A DNA stretch of 64,000 bases, from positions 372,001 through 436,000 of the forward strand of contig JAQPZY010000951.1 of NCBI GenBank assembly GCA_029931535.1. Reading direction: 5' to 3'. Position numbers and translations under genes: made by a program. This DNA is from Margaritifera margaritifera (lineage: Eukaryota; Mollusca; Bivalvia; Unionida; Margaritiferidae). Below the pieces are notes generated by a model. It did not search any database, had not been told where the DNA came from, and saw nothing but the letters and a program-made list of their open reading frames with translations. Position 1 is the stretch's first letter; each line of letters begins with the position of its first letter. Below, in pieces: positions 13,372-28,500 of this stretch.

Positions 13372-16300
13372 TCAATTTTTCCTGGAAAGAGAACGCCCTT
13401 GGCAGATATCGCGGTCACATCCTCTGCACAGCTTTCCTTTACGACGGAAATATGTTGGTTCTGCGCATTCTGGTGAATCAATCCCCGCACAGTTAAAAGC
13501 GGGACAAACAGTGTTGCCTCGATTGCCTAAAAAGGAAGTAAAACATTTAAAATGACATCATTTGGCGATGGAAGACTGAAAATCTCTTGATTTTTAAACT
13601 GTAGATTACAGCCGAATATAATCATTAACATAGTTGGAACTGGCCCTATTAGCGTAAATTATAGGCAATCAGTGTGACCAATCATCACTAATCTTTCTAG
13701 ATGAGAACTTAATGAATATTCCTTCTTTTTTTTTTTTTTCGTTTTTTTATATTTAGTATCGGACTCATTGGTAGAGATTATATTGTTGGTCTTTCTTGTC
13801 CTAGTAACGATTACGTATGTTAGGTGGCTCTGTTCGGGGCATAATGCTTAGATAGCTGGATGACATATTACTCTTTCAGGGCATCGTCTAGTATACCTAG
13901 CATACATTCTGTGCAGTATATGTGGCCACGTTAATGGTACAAAGTGAAATCTAATTCCTTTAGGTTTGGTTCCGGCTGTCGTAAATTCGAGCCCATATAT
14001 AGATGATGCAAATTGTCTCCACGCTTTATGTAAAAATCTAGTTCCAAGGTTATCTCTAACAACAACAACAGCATCAACAACAACAATAACGATAATATTA
14101 GCAATGGCGCTTAATTTCATATACTTGCTTGGACTCAGTGAAAACTGAGCAGTAAGCAACAACCCTTATGGGCTTATCACGGTACTGAATTAATTTCCCT
14201 GCAGTGGATTTTTTAAAAATATGTTTAACACGTGTAATGATGTGTATGGTTACTCATATATATTACATACATACTAATTGTAAGTGATGGAGATGATGGT
14301 TTGGTGTGTTGGAGAAAAAGCAGGTCATATCAAGAGGGCCAACATTGCTATAGTAGTCATCAAAATTGTTTTTCTGTTAAGACAAAAAAGGAGAAGTAGC
14401 CGGTTACAACTTGGGGACAACCTTACACATATCACACCGAAAATATGAACAATGTACACATTCAAGTCAGGTTCATTTCAAAATTCTTAAGTATGAGTGG
14501 TTAACGATTTGAAGTTAGCCAATCAAAGGTCAGTATTGTGCGATGAGGCTGAGATTAGTCATATACATTTTTATAATGTTTGGAATTGTTCCTGCTTTCT
14601 TAAAACTTTGTCAGTTAAGTATGTCCTCAGTTTAGGCGACATAGTTCGGATAGTAACACAAGCAGCACTGCATTCAACTTAGCATGCATAATTGAGTAGT
14701 CGCATGAAGTCGTCACGTTCAGAATGGGCCCAGCGTGGCCGAGTGGTCTATGGCGCTCGCCTTTACAGATCGTGGACATCTCACCCTTCTCCGCGTGGGT
14801 TCGAGTCTCTGCTCGGCCAGCGTTAGTATGTAAGAAAGCTTGCTATTAGCTTTCCGTGGGTCGGTGGTTCTTCTTGAGCTTTTCCTGGGTTCTTCCTCCA
14901 CCAAATATACTGGCCGCCATGTATAGCCTATCATGTGCTGAAAAATGGCGTTAAACTCACAAAACAAAACCTAATCTTCAGAAAATATTTGTCAATCACT
15001 CTTTATGAAGGCTCTGTGCGGGGACAAAATGTGGAATGAGTACGCGCTCAGATTGAGCTATGATATGAAATCTAACCAAAATCTCAGCTTTAAGTAAAAG
15101 ATCAGTTCAAATTTTGTATTCTGATTATTTATGTAGTACGATATGATTATTGTATCGAATCTACGTTTCAAATAATCTGGTTGATTTAAGGCTGAACAGT
15201 TAGGTAAATTTGACTTTACAGAAATGTTTAGATAAATACATAATCATTCATGAAATCTGCCTGATCAGTTTCGTTTAGACGTTGGTGCCCGAATTTCGCA
15301 TAATTACAAGTCGCAGTATCAAGGGAAATAGAGCCTTCTACACGGGGTAATTTACGACAACATTAACTGTGCATTCCACGAAGATGTTTTGATATCAAAG
15401 CAACAAAATTCATGACTGGTGTTGTAAGGCACTTGTTATTAATTATCAGTTGGATAATATCCACAGTTGAAAATAATATTTTGTTTAGACATTTTTCACC
15501 AAACATTATTGAGTTGTGACACGTTTTTCTCTATTATTATGTTTATGTGTTTTGCTATTTAGGAACTGATGGACTTATTCCTTAAAAGGGTGGGTAAATC
15601 GATCATTTTTGCTAGGGAACACTCATTATTTGAAATGCAAGAGAAAACACATTTAACGTCTTCGCATAAGTTGTATTATTTTCAATCTTTTAAAATAATT
15701 ACAAAAAACATTTCCTTAAATCATTTTTAGGTTTTACTATTTTCAAACTACGTCAAATACAAAAGAAGAAAAAATAGAAAATGGCTTTCGCAGAAAACAA
15801 TGTTCTGATAATTATGTCCTATAAATTATATATGGACTTCCATGGTCACATAAATTATATATGGACTTCCATGGTCACATAAATTATATATGGACTTCCA
15901 TGGTCACATCGTAATTGTATGAGGAATTAGTGGTGTAAATATTTGTATTATTATTATTATTATTACTATTATTATTATGTAGTATGACAACATATTGCAC
16001 ACAAACAAACTTAGATGGGTGAATACAATTAGGAAAATCCTTGTACAACTGTCGCTCTAGATGATACTTACACAACACGAAAACATCATCGCGGGCAGTT
16101 TCCATATGAATTAATAGTAGTAATAGATCTATATTTTTGTACATGGTGTAGTTTCCCAACAAATCTCCACTGTTTCTAAGTAAAAAAATTTTCTTGCAAA
16201 AATAAGAGAAATGAGGTCGCTTTACTTTTGGGGATAATGTGGGGAATGAGGAGGTGAAAAATCAAGATAATGTTGATTTATCAGGGGCAACCGCTTTGTC

Positions 16301-16383
16301 TATGGTGAAGGTCACTTACTTGGTAATGAGAGCACCTGGCTAGCAGTGAACATGATGATAGCAATCCAAATTACACTCCTCAT
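13372..16383 (-). CDS. Small secreted cysteine-rich peptide, two exons
   Basis: Unrecognised family. Exon 1 (16383-16320) starts ATG and encodes a typical signal peptide, MRSVIWIAIIMFTAS and six more residues, then splits a codon after its first base at a strong donor (A|gtaagtgacc). Exon 2 (13526-13372) follows a good acceptor (ttccttttttag-like tract) and begins with the two missing bases, giving Ser; it reads to TGA. The peptide of about 72 residues has six cysteines spaced C-x4-C-x7-C-x12-C-x2-C-x4-C, with CPAFNC at the start and CRGCDRDIC at the end, and a basic tail. Such spacing suggests an extracellular disulphide-bonded domain; its role is unknown. The 2.8 kb intron holds a SINE. A dead copy of exon 2 lies at 57483-57605. 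There it ends at a perfect donor that this copy has lost, so this copy now ends in a stop. Seen: exons, phases, cysteines. Inferred: secretion and expression. Confidence 0.75.
14725..14976 (+). mobile_element. tRNA-derived SINE
   Basis: The head looks like a Ser/Leu-type tRNA: 'gtggccgagtgg' (A box) and, 75 bp on, 'gggttcgagtc' (B box), the RNA polymerase III internal promoter. The tail 'ggccgccatgtata...ggcgttaaac' matches the 3' conserved segment I associate with mollusc SINEs. A 7-bp duplication (ttcagaa, 14718-14724 and 14977-14983) flanks it. It sits in the intron of the cysteine-peptide gene, opposite to its transcription. Confidence 0.85.
15821..15908. repeat. 29-bp tandem repeat, three copies
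   Basis: Three near-perfect head-to-tail copies of a 29-bp unit containing 'tatatatggacttccatggt'. It lies in the intron of the cysteine-peptide gene. No function is evident. Confidence 0.9.
15948..15978. repeat. (TTA)n microsatellite
   Basis: About ten TTA/ATT triplets with one interruption. Confidence 0.85.
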
Positions 16384-16718
16384 TCTGTTCGTATTGGAAA
16401 GATACGCCCAGCTATAGTTATTGTACAATTGTGTACGTGAACTATATCCAGCAAAATATTTTGTCCATAGAGATATATTTATACTATCCAGTCAGATATC
16501 TCTTAGCGTTTTGAATAATTCCATTGGGTCGGCAAACCCGTGTGTCACGTGTGGGTGTTTAAAACACAAATACAAACTGTGCCTTGGTTACGGGATATTG
16601 ATCAAGCATATCGTATTGGTTTTCGATACGAATTTTACTCTCATGCGCAAACAGACACATACACGTAGACTCACGCTAAAATGTTTGTTCATGTTCACAT
16701 GCCAAAAGTTAAAGGAGG

Positions 16719-18814
<2,096 letters not shown>

Positions 18815-21430
18815 ATGAACGGTCAAATGAAAATTGTATCAATGAATGTAAGAGGTCTGTACAGTTCCAGTTTTAAAAGGAGAGATATCTTCCACTGGAT
18901 GAAACCAAAAAACGCATCTGTTATATGTTCACAAGAAACACACATTACTGCTAAGATTGAGAAATCTTGGGAGGCAGAATGGAATTTTCGGTGTGTTTTT
19001 AGTCATAAACCTAGCAATAGTGCTGGTGTTTCCATTCAATTTAGAAATAACTTTGAATGTTCTATCCAATGAATAAAATGTGATGGTGATGGTAGATACA
19101 TTGTATTCGATACATTGATTCACGGAAATAGAATAATCTTGGTCAATTTATATGGCCTTTATGATGATAATCCCGACTTCTTTAGAATCTAAGACAAGAT
19201 ATTGATAGTTTTGATAATTCATCTATTATCATTTTTGGTGACTGGAATGTTGTTCAGGACATGCGACTTGATACAGATATTTTTATTCAGGATAAAAATC
19301 CCATGGCCCCAATAGCAGTTCAGGCTGTCACAAATGAACTTGATTTACTAGATCCATGAAGAGTAGTCAACCCAGATGCTAGATTATTTACCTAGAGACA
19401 CACCCCAGTCCTATAAAACAAAGCAGATTAGATTATTTACTGATTTATGAGGACATATTTTCATATTTTACAGATTCAGCTATTGTTCCAGGGTACAAAA
19501 CAGACCACTCTGCTATGACTTTAACCTTCTCATTATTTACACTTCCCAGAGATAATGGTATACGAAATTCAACGCAAGACTTCTAAAACAAAGGAAATAC
19601 ACTAATACAGTTAATGAATGTATTGTAAATACTGTTGAAGAATATTGTCTTGAGGGTGATACAAATGATTCATTACAAGTAAAGCTACCATGTAATGATC
19701 GCTCTTTTTCGAAACTCTTAAAATGAAAATTAGGACTGACACAATTGAATATTCACAGGCAAAGGCAAAACAAGAAAAACAATATGTCCAAAAGAACTGT
19801 AGCTAAAATTTTAATTTTAAACAAATCACTTAATCAGAGAAATGATACAGAGATTATAATACAAATCAATAATAAACAAACCGAATTATAAGAAATAAGG
19901 AAATAATTATAGAAGGAGTAATGTTAAGATCAAAAACAAGATGAAATACTGAATTAGCAAAAAGATTTTTACGAAAAACTTCATAAAAGCAAAATTAATA
20001 GTAATCTACAAAAAAAACGAACACTTCTTCGTGCATGATAAAACTTACAGATGCTGAGAAAAACTCGTGTGAGGGTGCGCTGACCTTTTATGAGTGTTGT
20101 TTAACATTAAAGAAACTTTTAAAAAAAATGATACCAGTCCTGGTTCTGATGAATTCACGGTTAAATTTTATAAGTTATTCTGGAAAGATATGGTTAATTT
20201 TTTATATAGATCTCTAAATTTTAGATATGAAGAATTTCAGTCCCAGGGAATTATTACATGCATTCCAAAAGAGAAAGATTGAAAATTTATAAGTAATTGG
20301 AGACCAATTTCAATGCTTAATGTGGACTATAAAATAACATTAGCTTCAATAGCTATATAAGTGATGATATTGAATAAAATGGAGCGGTATAAAAATGGAG
20401 CGGTAACACCGAAAGGTTTAAAAGAGATATACTTAGCGCCTTATCTACAGACGGTTGTCTAGGCATGGTTCATGTTCACTCTTTTATTCAATACATGAAG
20501 ATCACTTGGATTAAACGCCTTATTGTAAATGAAGAAAGGGTTTGGCAGAATATGGTTAGAAAACAAGTTCTACGAAAATTTGCTGGCATCCAGATATTAA
20601 GATTAGGAGAGACAAAATTAACAGAGATTAGTAAATGTATTAGTAGTACATTTTGGCAAGATGGAAAAAGGAGCCCTCGTCAATGGAAGAATAATTGTCT
20701 CAGGATATATTCTGAATTTTGTTGACATTAATAACTTTCATTCCTATACAAAATGGAGGTCAATTGGAAAAACATACGTCAAAAATCTTTTTGATAATCA
20801 AGGATCATTATTAAATTTTGAACCAATAAGTCAAAAGATTCGCACTAATAATTTCATTGAATATTTCTTGATTATTTCCAAAATAACTTGTCACTGCAAA
20901 ATACAAATAAATAACTATATTAACAAGGAAAACACTCTTACGAATGTGAATTCAGAAAAAAAATGTTTGCTCTTAACAAAAAAGAATTTAAAAGATTTAG
21001 TAAAGAGTAGAACAAATACACCTTATGGAAAACCTGAGGTATGGTCTAGACAATTAAGGTACCAGAAAAGTGATCAAACCTGGAAGTAAATCTCTAATTT
21101 TAGCAAAAAAGTGCACCAAAGATACAAACTTAATTTCCAAACAGTTTAAATTCATGCACAACATTATTGTAGCAAATCAATTTTGAAACAAAATAATGTC
21201 ACTGATGACAATTCATGTACTTTTTGTAAACAAGAAGTTGAAAATATCAAACACCTATTTTATGATTGTCCAGTTATTAAAGAGTTTTGGAAATCCTCTA
21301 CTGCATGGATTAAGAATTATGTACCAAATATTATGATCAAAAAAAGAGATGTTTTCTTTGGAAATGACAAGTTTGATGATCTAATTAATTTTCATTTTCA
21401 TTACAAAATACCTAATTTATAAGTCTTGCT
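18815..21430 (+). mobile_element. Decayed LINE of Tx1/L1 type
   Basis: Fragments follow the usual LINE order. Endonuclease: KIVSMNVRGL, then ICSQETH (start 18815), GDWNVV (about 19240), a degraded ADYLL (about 19430) and TDHSAM (about 19500). Start of the reverse transcriptase: CEGALTFYECC, SPGSDEF, FYKLFWKDM, then NWRPISMLN (20090-20320). The catalytic core with the expected (F/Y)ADD is absent; the sequence jumps near 20350-20470 to C-terminal parts such as YMKITWIKRL (about 20500) and a metal-binding-like CTFCKQEVENIKHLFYDC (about 21210). Several stops and frame changes make it a dead, internally deleted copy. Assignment to Tx1/L1 is from memory of these families. Confidence 0.8.
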
Positions 21431-21719
21431 GTGCAAAAAAACAACAAAAAAGCAACAAATTTTACAAGTTACAAGAGCATACTATTATACTACCAAAAAC
21501 TGGAAAAACACTTAGCAAAGATGTATAATAAAACGTATACGCTTGAGAAAAAGTGGACCTTTTTTGAACTTCAACAGCTTGTAGAATACTACAGCCAAAT
21601 ATTGTATCTGCTATTGAGTTATGTATTTTACATAATATTTTCAAGTCTGAGAAACACCCTATTTTTGTTGATGAGCGTTAGCACATATGTATATTTTTCT
21701 TTGTGTCTGACTTTCTGTG

Positions 21720-21724
<5 letters not shown>

Positions 21725-21765
<41 letters not shown>

Positions 21766-21795
21766 TGTGTGTGTGTGAGAGAGAGAGAAAGAGAG
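21725..21795. repeat. (TG)n-(GA)n microsatellite
   Basis: A TG run of about 25 units followed by GA units, near the 3' side of the LINE relic; a 20+ A run lies at 21940-21962. Confidence 0.9.
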
Positions 21796-22599
21796 TATTT
21801 ATATCTATCAGTATAGACTGTGTAAACTAGGAGTCAGGACTTTTCAACAATTATGTATTACATCCAAAACACTATCGCAGGTGGTGTTAAAGGGAATCTG
21901 TACAATCCTGACATTTGAAATGTTGAAATATCAAGAACAAAAAAAAAAAAAAAAAAAAAAAAATAATAAATAAAAACATTTAAAAAGCCTTCTAGCTTTA
22001 GGCCTTGCGAGTCTGTGCATCTCTTTATGACTTGCTACGGTGTTATGACTCCCTTAAAATGGCCCTTAGGTCCCAAAAGCGCTAAGGATAGTCCAACATT
22101 AGTTCTTCACGTCTTGTGAGGTTTCATTTCAAACAAACGACGAAGACCCAATGTTTCTGGCTTTGTGCGTTTCAGAAGCAGAAGGGGTTGATAAAGACTA
22201 TAAGGATACATACTTTAGTAAACTGGCAGAGGTAATTTAGATCCCAATAGGCCTTTCACATTCCGGATGTTTCAATAAACTCTAAGCGAAATTGAACAAT
22301 ATGGAATGGGAATGGGAATTTAACATAAAGGATGTCACTGTGGAGGTCTATGGTCTATATGAATTTAGCATGACATCTGGGCCACTATAAATTATAATAG
22401 AGATTTAACATTACGGCCTAATTACAGACAAGAACGTGCAAAAAAGTAGAAATTCCGAGGTATGATTCTATGTTTAGAGTCTGTTTTATAACTTAGAAGG
22501 TAGCGCGGAAATTCCGATTCTATTTTTTTACAGACCGATAAGAGGTTTGACCTTATTCCAGGAAATCAACCACATATATGGTAGAAAATTTGTCACAAG

Positions 22600-24780
22600 A
22601 AACAAGGTTACAAGTTATAAATTTTGCCCCCATGTATATGTACTTTTTCATATAGAAGGAGAGTTAAAACTGTGATGCACCTCACAGTGCTAAGTACATG
22701 TCTAGTAGCATCGATTGAACACCTTGTTTTAGCCTTCTACCACAGTTGTAATACCACCTCTCAACCAACTCAGTAACTTACTCACTTTATTTATCTCACT
22801 TTTTAACATAAAAAACAGCAAGCTATAAAACATTTAACACGGTTACGAATGGAACATATAGACAGACAAATACACCTATTTATAGACAACAGCCAGGCTG
22901 AAATTCATTGATATTGCGTCGTATACAAACGGTGTTATCAAGGAACTTTATGGGCAGCAATATCGAACATTTAGTTCGTAACTTTCGTCCAGTCCGCTTA
23001 ATAACATTGCTTAATGTTGTTTTTGTTGGTTTTTATCTACTATTCAATTCAAGCGATGTATATTATTGCATTCCAGCTTTTTTTGTTGCTGTAGTTTTGT
23101 AAGGCTTTGGATTGTCAATTTTTTCGTTTACAACCATTTGGGTAGGTAAGGGATGTATGGTAATATAACATTACGTTGGGGAGTGTATAGCGCGCTTCCA
23201 CATTTTAAGAGGAAAGATAACACAATGAGGCCCTGTGTACATTTCGAATAACCACACTGAAATTTACTAATATTTTGTTGCCCGCTCATAGAATTATTTG
23301 ATAAGTATTGGTCAAAACAAAGTTACAAGTTATACATTCACCATAACGTTTATTTTTGGCATGATTCTGTGTTATTATAATCAAGATTCATTTGTTAAAA
23401 AGAGAGAGGAAAAGAAAAACGGAGACAGAAGTACAGAATTAAAACAAAATAATAATTGCAATAGGCGATGTATTTTGTTTTTGAAATAAACACTGTCATG
23501 TTCCCCTCTCAATCAGCTGGATATTATTAAGTACTAGTGTACAATTCTAGATGCAATATTGCGCGCGACGTCCTTTTTACTTTATAATAATTCGTGCACC
23601 ATATTGGTATCATTCTTGACCTTAAATATTAGTTTCTTTAAATGACTGTCTTCTTTTCAGTGAACGAAATATAACAAATAAAACCTGTTTTCATCTTTTG
23701 TTTCATGGGTCCAAGTACATTCCTTATTTCTAATATGCAAATTAAATGTAGAGGAAACACATACGTTTTGTCTTCTGCTTGTCAGACTGAGTTATGAGTC
23801 AAGTTCATGTGCAACAATATCGAAATTTTGGTTTGTAGCTTTCTTCCAATCCACTCAATGACACTTTTCTACATTCTGATGTTGGTTTGGAGGGGTGGGG
23901 GGGTTGCAATTTTTGGGACAGTTTGTTGCAACTTTCGATTCTCCGTTATTTACGTTTACAACCGTTTCAATCGGTATGGGATATACAGGAATTTAACATT
24001 ACGTTTGGGAGAGCATAACACCCTATGAAAACTTTAACTTAATGTATGACACCATGAAGCCACATGGAAATTTTAACATTACGACCTATTTGCAGACAAA
24101 TAATCATACCAAAATTCACAAATATTTTGTCGTCTGGTGATGCAATTCTGGATAAACAAAGTTACAAGTAATAAATTCACCATAACTTCTCCAAAATCAA
24201 TACTTGCATGTGCGCCGCTCAACCAACGCAATAGCTGATTCCCTTACAATTAAAATAATGAAGACTGAGGATTAGTGTTTTTTCCATAAGAAATTATCTA
24301 CTATGTATTCATATGTTCCTTTTTTTATTTATTCATGATTGAACGAGATAACACAAATAAAAATTGTTTTTATCATTTGTTTCCATATAAGTCCAAGTAT
24401 ATTCCTTATTTCTAATATGAAAATTAAATACAGAGGAGACAGACAGATACCTTTTGTTTTCTAGGTGTCCAACTGAGAAATGAATAAAACGTCATGTGCC
24501 GCTATATCAAAAAGTTTGGTTCGTAGCTTCGTTCCAATCCACTCAATGACCTTTTTATTTTACAGTGCGATGTTGGCTTTTGTCCAGAATAGAAGTGATG
24601 GATCTTTGTTTCTTTGTTTAAAAAAAAATAGGATTCTCAAATTTAACGTTACAACATTTAAACTGAAAAGAAGAAAGTCAGTTCGTAATAAGTACGAAAT
24701 ACTATATTTCGAATCTCTAGATCACATGTCACGCCAGCATAACATTTAGATTTGTCAGTGGCATTGCATGGTAAAAGTGT
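22600..24780 (+). repeat. Three degenerate direct repeats, about 0.7-0.9 kb each
   Basis: A shared segment 'caatatcgaa...gtagctttc(g)t(t)ccaatccactcaatgac' appears near 22955, 23810 and 24500. A second one, 'aaagttacaagt.ataaattc', appears near 22610, 23315 and 24155. Copies are diverged and lack a long common open frame. Inverted copies occur at 58620-59850. The family is not recognised; it may be a non-autonomous transposon or a satellite. Confidence 0.6.
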
Positions 24781-25554
24781 CATTTTCATGACACGTTCAT
24801 TTTCTATTTTTACAACAGTTTTTACAAACATTGACACTGTGTTTGAATATAACACCATATTTTCTATTTGGCTATGATCAGAAATATTTTTATTATTATT
24901 ATTATTATTATTATTGAGATAAATTTGCCATCCTCGAGAAATATTGCTCTTCTTAGATGTAGTATCAGGAATAATTTTGAAACAAAAATGACAAAACATG
25001 GACTTATTAAAAGCAGTTAAAAATAAACGATATAAAACTTTTAAAGGTAGAGATGAACTTTTATTATACAGTTTACTCTGCATAGGGGACTGACCATTTT
25101 TTTTTTTGGGGGGGGGGGGGAGGGGCTCAGATTTTTTGGGAGAAAATATTTCCGCCTCTCAAATAGCTTGAAAAACAATATTCGTGCTCTGATTTATAGC
25201 AACAATAACAACAACAACAAAACAAAAAAACCCAATCATATCCATTATATTAGTTGAAAAAAAGTATCTTGAGGTAACAGAAAAAAAACCCGGCTGGAAA
25301 AAAAAATTAAAGTCCCACCCCCTTCCATCCCCCACCCTCAAAAATTTAATGGTCGGTCCCTAATGTGAAAACACAGAAGAAAGTTTTAGCGAGGCATAGA
25401 ATGACTATTTACAATGGTTGTAAATGGTGTAGAGACAGAGAGAGACAGAGTGAGGGCGACTCTGCGCAACTTTCCCTCACTTAAATCCAACTCACGCGCA
25501 AGTCACGACACTATTCCCACCCACCACCCCAATATAACTTAAATTCCTGTGACG
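24781..25554. other. Low-complexity DNA, no gene seen
   Basis: Holds a (TTA)n run near 24886-24915 and A-, T- and G-rich tracts (25098-25130, 25200-25310). No coding signal found. Confidence 0.45.
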
Positions 25555-28500
25555 ATGGGCGAGCGGCAAAGTAGCAGATGTGGATACACTGGAAACTGAA
25601 GCTGCAGACCTGCACACAGTCGGCTCATGGCACAGGGTCGCTTTCACTGGACCGAAGCAGCAGTGGAACTCGGCAGCCCCATGGGTGACTCAGCAGTCCT
25701 TTTTAGAATCACACTGCTCACCTCCGTAGCATGAGGAAGGGGCTAGAAAAGGTGCCCTAAACATTGGCTGCTTCACATTAACCCTGGTTAGTTTACCGCG
25801 GCTGATGGGTATCCCACGTTAGCGGTCGAAAACCTAACAAGAAGACAAAAGTGACGCAACTCACCATCGGTGACTGGAAGGTATGCACCCTAATGGACAG
25901 TACATCAGCAGATAGACCAAAGAGAAGAACAGCTCTAGTTGGTAGAGAACTAGCCAGATCCAACACCGAGATAGCAGCTCTGAGTGAAACTCGCCTAGCT
26001 GAGGAAGGACAACTCACAGAATAGGAGCCGGCTACACCTTCTTCTGGAGTTGCCGAAGTAAAGTAGAGCGACGTGAAGCTGGTGTTGGGTTTGCCATCAA
26101 ATAACAGTTAGTTAGCAAGCTCACAAATCTTTCAAATGGCATGAATGACATACTAATGCAAATGAAACTCCCACGTCTGGAAGAAGACCTGCAACTATCA
26201 TAAGCGCCTATGAAGCCACCGTGACCAACCCAGATGAGATCAAGACACATTTTATGAAGATCTAGAGTCTCTTATTGCAGAAATACCAAAAGCGGACAAG
26301 CTCATCATCCTTGGTGACTTCAATGCTAGAGTTGGCACAGATCACCAGAAATGGCCAGGTGTCATTGGCAAAAATGGATTTGGAAAATGCAACAACAACG
26401 GACTCCTCCTACTGAGAAAATGCACTGAATATGGCCTCTTCATCACCAACACAATAATCCGCCAAACCGCAACTAGATGTCTTGGATGGATGCACCCACG
26501 CTCCAAGCACTGGCATCTTATTGATTACGTCTTCATCACGAGTAGAGACAGGCAGGATGTCCGAGTGACGAAAGCCATGAGAAGTGCAGAATGCTGGACT
26601 GACCACAGGCTGATTGTCTCCAAGCTCAATATCCCGATTCAGATGATCAAACGACCACAATGCAAAAAAGTGCCCAAAAAGCTTAATGTTGCCAAATTTA
26701 AACACGAAATTGTGAAACGGGCATTTGTCGAAGAACTATGCAGCCAACTGGATACAATCAATACAAACTCTGAGAATGTCTAGGAAAACTGGGGATCCGT
26801 CAGAGACTGTTTACTCAACTGCATCCAAAAAACCCTCGATCCCACCACACGTAAACATCAAGATTGGTTTGATGAGAACAATGCTGACATACAAGGACTT
26901 CTGAATGAGAAACATCGGTTACAGAAGGCCTATTTAGAAGACAGCACTTCATCATCTAAGAAGGCAACCTTCAACAACATCAAGAGGACTGTCGAATGTA
27001 AACTCAGAGAGTTGCAAGACTCATGGCTGAGCAATAAGGCAGATGAGATTCAGTCCTACGGAGACAGGAATGACATTAAGAACTTCTATGATGCTTTGAA
27101 GACAATCTACGGACCACAGCCATCAGGAACATATCCAATTCTGAGTGCTGACAGCGCCACGATGCTCACTGACAAAGAAAAGATACTTCAAAGATGGGCA
27201 GAACATTTCAACAACATCCTCAATCAACAGTCATCTATCAGTGAGGAGGCAGTTGATCGACTGCCCCAAGTGGAAATCAACATATCTCTCGCTGACTGAA
27301 ACTTTTAAAGCAATCGACCTGCTGTCAAATGGCAAAGCACATGGAGTACAAGGATGCATCCATCGTCCACTTGTGCAAGTAGAAAGGCAACATACAATTC
27401 AGTTACAACCATCGGGGCATCTACTTGCTGTCAATAGCCGTCAAAATCCTTGCCAGAATTCTGCTGAATCTCCTTTGTGCATCACATCGATCAAGGACGG
27501 ATGCCATAGAGTCAGTGTGGCTTCAGGAAAGGATGAGTGCCCACATACATGTTGTTTGTAGCTCGCCAACTCCAGGAGAAATGCCAGGAACAGAATTCCA
27601 ACCTGCACACGACATTCATCGACCTGACAAAAGCCTTTGAAACAGTCAGCCGTGGAGGCCTTTGGAAGATCATGGCAAAATTTGGTTGCCCAGAGAAATT
27701 CATCGTGATGATTAGGCAATTCTATGATGGCATGCTCGCTCGTGTTGTGGATGACGGTGAGTCATCAGAACCATTCGCAGTCACCAATGGAGTCAAGCAA
27801 GGCTGTGTGTTGGCCCCAACCCTCTTCAGTATGATGTTCTCTGACATGCTTACTGATGACTTCCGTGACTATGACACTGGAATTGACATAAGATACCGGA
27901 TTGACGGAAAGCTGTGCAATCTGAGAAGACTACAGGTGAAGACGAAGTTACAGGAAGTGACTCTCCGTGATGCCCTATTTGCTGATGACTTTTCCATGGA
28001 TGCCAAATCTGAGTCTGACATGCAACACAGTATGGACCATTTCTCTTCAGCTTGTGACAATTTCGGTCTCACACTCACGTATCAAGAAGACAGAAGTGAT
28101 GCACCAACCTGCACCAGGAACGCCTTACATAGAGCCTAGCATCACAGTAAATGGCCAAACCCTCGTGGCAGTGGACAAGTTCACCTTTCGCGGCAGCACA
28201 CTGTCATGTGCAGTCCACATCGATGATGAAAGCAAGTATGGCCTTTGGCAAACTACGTGCAAATGTGTGGGAGCGCAGAGTCATCAGTCTACAAACAAAA
28301 CGTAAGGTCTACAAAGCCACGGTGTTACCGACCCGGCTTTATGCTTTAAAAAGTTGGACTGTGTACAGACGCCATGCCAAGAAGGTGAACACGTTTTCAC
28401 ATGGGTTGCCTGAGGAAACTGATGAGGATAAGACGACAGGACAGGGTCCCAGACTCTGAGGTTCTCACACGGGCAGGCATTCCAAGCATCCACACTCTGC

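Larger units (their letters stand above)
6850..14170 (+). repeat. Segmental duplication block A
   Basis: Matches block B (33210-37230) and block C (51785-58150) in the same order and orientation. Anchors include 'ggtgtaacgat' with 'catcgatac'-like sequence after it (A 7110, B 34775, C 53520), 'ctgcttctaaataagc' and variants (A 8210, B 35805, C 54595), 'catctgtaaaccatct' (B and C; 'gatctgtaaacc' in A 9868), and the cysteine exon shared with C (13372-13526 versus 57483-57605). A carries a LINE relic (about 8.3-9.8 kb) and a MITE (12823-12937) absent from B and C. A lacks the vanin-proximal part seen in B and C. Divergence looks larger between A and the other two than between B and C. Confidence 0.8.

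Noticed and set aside
13848..14162. Minus-strand 104-residue frame inside the peptide gene intron
   Set aside because: It contains low-complexity stretches, the block C counterpart does not keep the frame, and the verified splice phases skip it.
14725..14825. A tRNA-Ser or tRNA-Leu gene
   Set aside because: The A and B boxes are present, but the sequence continues into a SINE tail and is flanked by a target duplication, so it is a SINE head.
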